Program-made: the position numbers and the translations under genes
Shown: piece by piece, positions 58,777 through 64,000 of the stretch
Layout: each line of letters begins with the position of its first letter
How positions within the stretch are numbered: position 1 is the first letter of the stretch
Virus record (IMG/VR): IMGVR_UViG_3300033183_000212
Coordinates: 64,001 to 128,000 of that record
Strand: one strand, 5' to 3'
From: a virus
DNA length: 64,000 nucleotides
Notes under the pieces: model-generated
What the model saw: the letters and a program-made list of their open reading frames with translations, nothing else
What the model was told of the DNA's origin: nothing
Database searches by the model: none

Positions 58777-60411
58777 ATGGCGGATAGATCGATTAAATTA
58801 TTCGGCTGGGAAATTAAGAAGTCTGCGGATGAAGATCCGAAGAAGAAGCCTTCTATTGTTCCTGCACGAGACGACGACGGCGCAGGTTACGTCACAGCCG
58901 GTGGTGCGTATTTCGGCCAGTACTTGAACATGGATGGTGCCGATGCAAAGGACAACCATCAGTTGATCATGCAGTATCGCGGTGTTGCAACTCATCCAGA
59001 AGTTGACATGGCGATCGAAGACATTGTAAACGAATCAATATCTGCTTCGGAGCTTCAACAGAACATTGACATCAATCTAGATGCAGTTGAAGTATCAGAC
59101 GCTATTAAGAAGCAGATCAAAGAAGAGTTTGATAACATCTATTCCATGCTTGACTTTAGTGAGTATGGGCACGACATCTTCAAGAGATGGTACATCGACG
59201 GTAGACTGTATCACCATCTCGTAGTTAACGAGTCAGCTTTGAAAGCTGGTATTCAAGAGATTCGTCCTATCGACGCGTCTAAGATTCGTAAAGTCAAACA
59301 GGTTAAGAAGAAGAAAGATCCTCAGACTGGTGTTGAACTCATTGAGAACGTTGAAGAGTTCTATGTGTTTCAAGACAAGCCAGGTGCACAGAACGGCGGT
59401 GTTAAGCTCACGAACGACTCAGTGAGTTATGTCACGTCTGGTTTGCTGGACGAGAGTCGTAAGAAGATCATCTCTTACATACACAAGGCGCTGAAGCCTA
59501 TTAACCAATTAAGGATGATGGAAGACTCATTGGTCATCTATCGTCTTGCTCGTGCTCCTGAGCGTCGTATCTTCTATATCGACGTAGGTAACTTACCGCG
59601 TGGCAAGGCCGAGCAGTACATGAAAGACATCATGACGAAGTATAGAAATAAACTCGTCTATGATGCACAAACTGGCGAGATCAGAGATGATCGTAAACAC
59701 ATGTCAATGTTGGAAGACTTCTGGCTACCACGTAGAGAAGGCGGCAGAGGTACAGAGATCACTACGTTGCCCGGTGGTGAGAACCTTGGCCAGATCGATG
59801 ACATCATCTATTTCCAGAAGAAACTCTATCGTTCATTGAACGTACCTATCAATCGTCTTGAGCAAGAGGCACAGTTCTCTCTTGGTAGATCGACTGAGAT
59901 CAATCGTGACGAGTTGAAGTTTCAGAAGTTCATCGATCGTCTACGTAGAAGGTTTGCTCATCTGTTCTATGGTATCTTGAAGAAGCAGTTGATTCTCAAG
60001 GGCATCATCACTGAAGAAGACTGGAACGAGTGGAAGAACGATATCGCTATCGACTATGTTCGTGACAATCACTTCACTGAGTTACGTGACGCTGAACTGT
60101 TACGTGAACGTGTTCAGATGCTTGATCAGATGCAGAACTATGTTGGTGAATTCTTCTCGAAAGAGTACATATATAAGAACGTTCTGATGATGACTCAAGA
60201 CGAGATCGATGATCTCAAGCAACAGATTCAAGATGAGAAGAGTTCTGGTGAAATCAGTGGCGACGAAGAAGAGCAATCTCAACAGCAGCCTGAGCCAGAG
60301 GATCAACAAGACTCTGCACCAGAGCCTACACAGCAAGAAGCTATTGACTACGAGTTAAAAGAACAAGAGCTTAAAGTCTTAGAAGGTATCGCACAAGTAC
60401 TGAAGGGTTAA
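58777..60411 (+). CDS. 20: gp20 portal protein
   Basis: 544 residues (T4 gp20 has 524). YVTAGGAYFGQYLNMD, QYRGVATHPEVDMAIEDIVN, SYIHKALKPINQLRMMEDSL and RLARAPERRIFYIDVGNLPR, then DEITYFQ-like DDIIYFQKKLYRSLNVPINR, are diagnostic portal blocks. The C-terminus is Glu/Gln-rich. The dodecameric portal is the packaging channel and head-tail vertex. Unlike T4, it is not followed by prohead core and protease genes within this window. Confidence 0.95.
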   Translation: MADRSIKLFGWEIKKSADEDPKKKPSIVPARDDDGAGYVTAGGAYFGQYLNMDGADAKDNHQLIMQYRGVATHPEVDMAIEDIVNESISASELQQNIDINLDAVEVSDAIKKQIKEEFDNIYSMLDFSEYGHDIFKRWYIDGRLYHHLVVNESALKAGIQEIRPIDASKIRKVKQVKKKKDPQTGVELIENVEEFYVFQDKPGAQNGGVKLTNDSVSYVTSGLLDESRKKIISYIHKALKPINQLRMMEDSLVIYRLARAPERRIFYIDVGNLPRGKAEQYMKDIMTKYRNKLVYDAQTGEIRDDRKHMSMLEDFWLPRREGGRGTEITTLPGGENLGQIDDIIYFQKKLYRSLNVPINRLEQEAQFSLGRSTEINRDELKFQKFIDRLRRRFAHLFYGILKKQLILKGIITEEDWNEWKNDIAIDYVRDNHFTELRDAELLRERVQMLDQMQNYVGEFFSKEYIYKNVLMMTQDEIDDLKQQIQDEKSSGEISGDEEEQSQQQPEPEDQQDSAPEPTQQEAIDYELKEQELKVLEGIAQVLKG

Positions 60412-60413
60412 CC

Positions 60414-62015
60414 GTGAAGCCCATTATCAATGAGGCCCTCATTGCGATAGCGATCAAGCAACTCAAAGAAGAGTTAGCTGATCTCAAGCAAAATCCACGT
60501 AGAGGTAGACCAGGTCCACAAGGTGAGCGGGGTATTCCCGGTCTCATCGGAGAAGAAGGACCGGCTGGACCTCGCGGTGTTCAAGGCCTAAAGGGTGATA
60601 CTGGACCTGTTGGACCTGCAGGTCCTCAAGGCGAGCCAGGACTTATCGGTGAGCAAGGTCCTCAGGGTATTCAAGGCGAAGTCGGTCCACAAGGCATCCA
60701 AGGTGAAAGAGGATTAGATGGAAAAGATGGTCTGGACGGAAGAGATGGAAAAGATGGCGCAGTGGGTCCCGCTGGGCCACAAGGCGAACAAGGTATTCAA
60801 GGCGAACGTGGACCTCAAGGAGAAAGAGGACCAATCGGACTTCAAGGCGAAAGAGGAGCCCAAGGAGAACGAGGTGAGCAGGGAATTCAAGGTCTTCCAG
60901 GTAAGGACGGTTTAGACGGAAAGCCTGGTGAAAAGGGTGAGAGAGGTGAGCGCGGACCACAAGGTCTGCAAGGGCCAAAGGGTGATAAAGGTGACAAGGG
61001 TGATCGTGGTGATGTAGGTCCCCAAGGTCCTGCAGGTAAAGACGGTGTTGTGCCTGACATCGAACCTATCATCAAGAAGACTCAGGACGATTTCAATCGT
61101 TGGCGTGAGAACGTTAATAAATCACTTGCATCTCTAGGCGGTGGCGGTCTTGGTGAAAGAGACGTCATTGCAATTGCGCAACAGTATGGTGGTGGTGGAG
61201 CTCTTGATGAGCTGACAGATGTCACCATCAACACAAATAATCTTGCCAATGGCAATATTCTTCTTTGGGATTCTGCAAATCAATACTGGAAGAATGCCAT
61301 TAATACAGGCGGATCATTCAGTGGAAGCTATAATGATCTCACAGATAAACCCTTAATATTAGATTCAAATGATGTAATCACTCTTATCGACTCTGATTAC
61401 ATCGCAGCACGTACTACAGCTGGCACAGACTCATCGGCTGTAAATGCTTTAATCGATTCTGCAATCGCTGCTTTAAGTATTCCTTCTAGCACAAGTGACA
61501 TTTCTGAAGGTGATAAATTATTCTATACAAAAGCTAGAGTTGATTCTGATATCGCAGCATTGGTCGATTCTGATTATATCCAGGCAAGGCAATCGGCTGG
61601 TGGTGGTTCAGGCACTGTTGATTCAGCATACTTAAGTGCATTACAACAGGCGCTTGTTCCAGCAGAAGATAGCACATATAGTCTAGGTTCACCAACGAAG
61701 AAATGGAAAGACTTATATCTATCTGGTAACACCTTAAATCTTGGCACTGTTTCAATGTCAGTGAGTGCTGGCGGTGGTGTTCAATTTACATCGTCCGATG
61801 GCTCAGTCTCAAAAGCAGCGATATCGAATACAACTGTAGTACCTGGAACAACCGATTTAGACATGAGAGCTCCTGTTGGTGATACTGCTGCAGCCTTTGC
61901 TGAAACAGTTTTTGGTGATAAGAATACAGGTCCTTTTGGAGAAGATCTACAAACAAGATACGATAACCTAGAGCCGATTGGATCTATTGCATCTTTAGAT
62001 TTAGGTGTACTTTGA
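60414..62015 (+). CDS. Collagen-like tail fibre protein
   Basis: 533 residues from GTG 60414. A helical N-terminus (ALIAIAIKQLKEELADLKQN), then about 180 residues of Gly-x-y triplets (about 31-212, e.g. GPAGPRGVQGLKGDTGPVGP) expected to form a trimeric collagen helix. A Ser/Asp-rich beta part follows, with DSDYIAARTTAGTDSSAV and the KWKDLYLSGNTLNLG repeat shared with the 41056 fibre. Probably a virion fibre. It directly follows the portal gene. Confidence 0.78.
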   Translation: MKPIINEALIAIAIKQLKEELADLKQNPRRGRPGPQGERGIPGLIGEEGPAGPRGVQGLKGDTGPVGPAGPQGEPGLIGEQGPQGIQGEVGPQGIQGERGLDGKDGLDGRDGKDGAVGPAGPQGEQGIQGERGPQGERGPIGLQGERGAQGERGEQGIQGLPGKDGLDGKPGEKGERGERGPQGLQGPKGDKGDKGDRGDVGPQGPAGKDGVVPDIEPIIKKTQDDFNRWRENVNKSLASLGGGGLGERDVIAIAQQYGGGGALDELTDVTINTNNLANGNILLWDSANQYWKNAINTGGSFSGSYNDLTDKPLILDSNDVITLIDSDYIAARTTAGTDSSAVNALIDSAIAALSIPSSTSDISEGDKLFYTKARVDSDIAALVDSDYIQARQSAGGGSGTVDSAYLSALQQALVPAEDSTYSLGSPTKKWKDLYLSGNTLNLGTVSMSVSAGGGVQFTSSDGSVSKAAISNTTVVPGTTDLDMRAPVGDTAAAFAETVFGDKNTGPFGEDLQTRYDNLEPIGSIASLDLGVL

Positions 62016-62016
62016 T

Positions 62017-62024
62017 TATAAATA
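62017..62024 (+). promoter_or_regulatory. T4-type late promoter
   Basis: Exact TATAAATA just after the collagen-like gene, 25 bases before ATG 62050. Confidence 0.72.
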
Positions 62025-62049
62025 GAGTATAAAGTTTTGGATAATAAAC

Positions 62050-63111
62050 ATGCCAACTAGTTTACAATTTAGACGCGGAACCGCAGTACAGAACGACTCA
62101 TTTACCGGAGCGGCTGGTGAGTTGTCTATTGATCTTACAAATAAGACTATTCGCGTCCATGATGGTTCAACAGCTGGCGGTACGCGATTAGCTAAGTATT
62201 CAGAGATTGGCTCCGGCGGTGGAGGTGGTTCTGGTACTCTAGACTCTACCACAGTTCTAGGCGTTATCGATGGTGCATACATTCAATCAAATCAGATCAC
62301 GTATAGCACTGCAGACTTTCCAGATTCTGCTGGTGTAATTTCTCTAATTGGTGCTAATGAGACGACTTATACAAATGTTTCTGAATTTGTAAACGACGCT
62401 AACTATCTTGACAGCACTACAGTTCAAGGTGTTATTAATAGCTCATACGTTCAATCAAATCAAACAACATATAATACGTCCGATTTCTTGGATTCTAGCA
62501 GTGTAACCAAAGTTGTTGATGCTGCATATGTTCAAGCAAGACAGACAACATATACAAATGTTAGTGAGTTCGTAAACGATGCAAACTATTTAGACTCTAC
62601 AACTGTTCAAGGAGTAATCGATGCATCATATGTACAATCTAATCAGACGACATACAACACATCTGACTTCTTAGACTCTACCAGCGTTACAAACGTCGTA
62701 GACGCTGCATATGTTCAAGCAAGACAGACAACATATAATACCGCAGATTTCCCGGATTCGGCTGGTGTAACTACATTAGCTAACTCTGCAATATCTTCAG
62801 CAGTTGGTTCAACCGTTCAAGCTCAACTGGTATCTGGCACAAACATTAAGACTATTAATAGCCAATCACTACTTGGAAGTGGTGATATAACTATTACTAG
62901 TGGCAGCAACGCATTCTCTGTCATTGCAGTATCTGGTCAAGATAGCGTAGTGGCTGACTCGACAGGAGATACACTGACACTCGTTGCGGGTTCAGGTATC
63001 ACAATCACAACAACGGCTGCTTCAGATCAAGTCACTATTGCTGCTACGGGCGGTGGCGGTGGTGCAAGTAATGCCCGTGCATTCACATACTCATTACTCT
63101 TTGGAGGTTAA
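62050..63111 (+). CDS. Repeat-containing tail fibre protein
   Basis: 353 residues. The start TSLQFRRGTAVQNDSFTGAA and IRVHDGSTAGGTRLAKY is a common fibre N-terminal adaptor (like the Mtd N-terminal domain). Residues about 75-255 hold near-identical repeats built from SEFVNDANYLDSTTVQGVI, SYVQSNQTTYNTSDFLDS and DAAYVQARQTTY. The same units occur near residues 1090-1220 of the 41056 fibre, partly identical in DNA. The C-terminus is a Gly-rich fibre end. Confidence 0.7.
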   Translation: MPTSLQFRRGTAVQNDSFTGAAGELSIDLTNKTIRVHDGSTAGGTRLAKYSEIGSGGGGGSGTLDSTTVLGVIDGAYIQSNQITYSTADFPDSAGVISLIGANETTYTNVSEFVNDANYLDSTTVQGVINSSYVQSNQTTYNTSDFLDSSSVTKVVDAAYVQARQTTYTNVSEFVNDANYLDSTTVQGVIDASYVQSNQTTYNTSDFLDSTSVTNVVDAAYVQARQTTYNTADFPDSAGVTTLANSAISSAVGSTVQAQLVSGTNIKTINSQSLLGSGDITITSGSNAFSVIAVSGQDSVVADSTGDTLTLVAGSGITITTTAASDQVTIAATGGGGGASNARAFTYSLLFGG

Positions 63112-63114
63112 ATA

Positions 63115-63468
63115 ATGACTGCCCCTAATCTATTAAGCATCGCTACAGCAAAGGGAGACACCGACGTCTTAGCTGTCACTACAACTCCGACAGACATTGT
63201 GTCTACTGTTGCGACTGGTTTGGTATATAAAGTTAACTTGTTAATGATTTCTAATGTCGATGGATCAAATGCTGCTGACATTACAGTTTCGTTGTACAGA
63301 TCATCGACTGAGTACCGATTAATCAGGTCAGTTTCTGTCGCTGCTGGAACGTCATTTACGGCTTTAGATAGACCTTTGTATTTAAGAGAAGGTGACTCAT
63401 TGAGGCTTACAGCTAGTGCAAATAATGATCTCGAAGCAGTCTGCTCTTATGAATACATGAATGAGTAA
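63115..63468 (+). CDS. Small virion beta-protein
   Basis: 117 residues, three bases after the previous stop. LLSIATAKGDTDVLAVTTTP, VNLLMISNVDGSNAADITVS, then SVAAGTSFTALDRPLYLREG DSLRL: a compact beta-sandwich often found near phage fibres and head decorations. Exact role unknown. Confidence 0.55.
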   Translation: MTAPNLLSIATAKGDTDVLAVTTTPTDIVSTVATGLVYKVNLLMISNVDGSNAADITVSLYRSSTEYRLIRSVSVAAGTSFTALDRPLYLREGDSLRLTASANNDLEAVCSYEYMNE

Positions 63469-63473
63469 TACTA

Positions 63474-64000
63474 ATGGCGTTTATAAACTCTGGTAAAAAA
63501 GGTAAAAGAGCTAGTGACGTAAAAGGCGTCCTATCTACTGGTGAGCAATTTAACCAGCAAAATTATCTTATTCCTACTATTACCGGTTACTCTGTTACTG
63601 GAGATTCTGATTATGAAGCAGATGATCTAGCAGTAGACACCGCCGGTGGCCAGACTATTATACTCGCCGGAAGTGGTTTTAAATCCGGAGCTCAAGTTGT
63701 ACTTGATGGTTCAACAATTGGGTCTGTAACTGTAACTGATAGCAGCATATCTTTTGAAGCGCCAGCTAAAACAGGTGGAACTTATACTGTATACGTAACC
63801 AATCCTAGTGGTGGCACCGCTGCTCTTACTCCTGGAATTTTATATTCTGGTACACCTACATGGTCTACCCCAGCAGCTGGCGCAGAGTTAGGACCTTATT
63901 ATGAAACTACAAGCTATTTAGATTCGTTTGTAGCAACCAATTCTGATGATGGTTCTTCGCCTATTGTCTATAGTTTGTATGATGGAGCTTTTCCGACCGG
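63474..64000 (+). CDS. Partial protein with IPT/TIG Ig-like domain
   Basis: From ATG 63474 the frame is open to the right edge (about 175 residues seen). A basic start (FINSGKKGKRASDVKGVLST), then at about 35-120 an Ig-like IPT/TIG pattern: TIILAGSGFKSGAQVVLDGS, GSVTVTDSSISFEAPA and GGTYTVYVTNPSGGTAAL. Such domains decorate fibres and capsids. Gene incomplete. Confidence 0.6.
   Translation, partial: MAFINSGKKGKRASDVKGVLSTGEQFNQQNYLIPTITGYSVTGDSDYEADDLAVDTAGGQTIILAGSGFKSGAQVVLDGSTIGSVTVTDSSISFEAPAKTGGTYTVYVTNPSGGTAALTPGILYSGTPTWSTPAAGAELGPYYETTSYLDSFVATNSDDGSSPIVYSLYDGAFPT

Noticed and set aside
60500-61060. Long - strand frames opposite the collagen-like gene
   Set aside because: Caused by the Gly-x-y triplet pattern, which keeps the antisense frame open; sequence is low-complexity Pro/Leu.
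62370-62740. Regular repeats resembling a CRISPR array
   Set aside because: The repeats are in-frame protein repeats of a fibre gene, without constant repeat length and with spacers that also recur.

Overview
This window is a contiguous piece of the genome of a large T4-superfamily myovirus (contractile tail, Caudoviricetes). The sequence shows a T4-type set of neck, tail, baseplate, portal and terminase proteins, gp32 and a gp33-like late co-activator, and repeated copies of the T4 late promoter TATAAATA. T4 gp7, gp9, gp10, gp11 and gp12 are not recognisable; a giant DUF4815 protein and several fibre genes stand in their place. That is the pattern of marine or soil 'far' T4-like phages rather than enteric T4. 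The host cannot be read from the sequence beyond Gram-negative-style sigma70 promoters.

Layout. 1-10.5 kb: tightly packed small genes on the + strand, driven by sigma70-like promoters with an extended -10 (TGGTATAAT). They include a SprT-like metalloprotease, a BFD-like ferredoxin, a SleB-type endolysin, a tRNA-Arg(TCT) and a short late block with a tail-collar protein. 10.3-11.5 kb: gp33-like and gp32. 11.6-16.5 kb (- strand): DUF1353, a small membrane protein, gp4, a virion-assembly protein, a gp54-like tube protein, gp26, a small chaperone-like ORF and a short tape measure. 16.6-36.8 kb (+): gp48, gp53, gp27-like, a gp5 split over three genes, gp25, gp6, gp8, the DUF4815 protein and fibre-like proteins. 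36.7-40.6 kb: an AT-rich cassette with three glycosyltransferases, a radical SAM/SPASM-like enzyme and, divergently, a methyltransferase. 40.7-50.3 kb: a long S74 tail fibre and an array of small paralogous fibre-tip-like genes and assembly-like proteins. 50.4-60.4 kb: gp13, gp14, gp15, gp16, a fractured gp17, gp18, gp19, gp20. 60.4-64 kb: a collagen-like fibre and further fibre genes, running off the right edge.

Most striking points. (1) The large terminase gene is broken in two by an atypically split intein (very short N-intein, about 99-residue C-intein) that resembles the AceL-TerL type. A GIY-YIG/NUMOD3 homing endonuclease with its own late promoter sits between the halves, so active terminase should need protein trans-splicing. 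(2) The gp26 gene ends in an eight-T run directly before its stop codon, with a Shine-Dalgarno-like GGAGGG nine bases upstream. A -1 shift there enters the next ORF exactly, just upstream of the tape measure, as in lambda G/GT. (3) The glycosyltransferase/radical SAM/methyltransferase cassette looks horizontally acquired. (4) gp32 has lost the zinc-binding cysteines of T4 gp32.

How the genes work together: the early genes prepare the host and DNA replication, gp33 with the TATAAATA promoters turns on late genes on both strands, the structural genes build tail, neck and portal, and the trans-spliced terminase packages DNA. Fibre-tip and glycosylation cassettes probably tune host recognition (inference).
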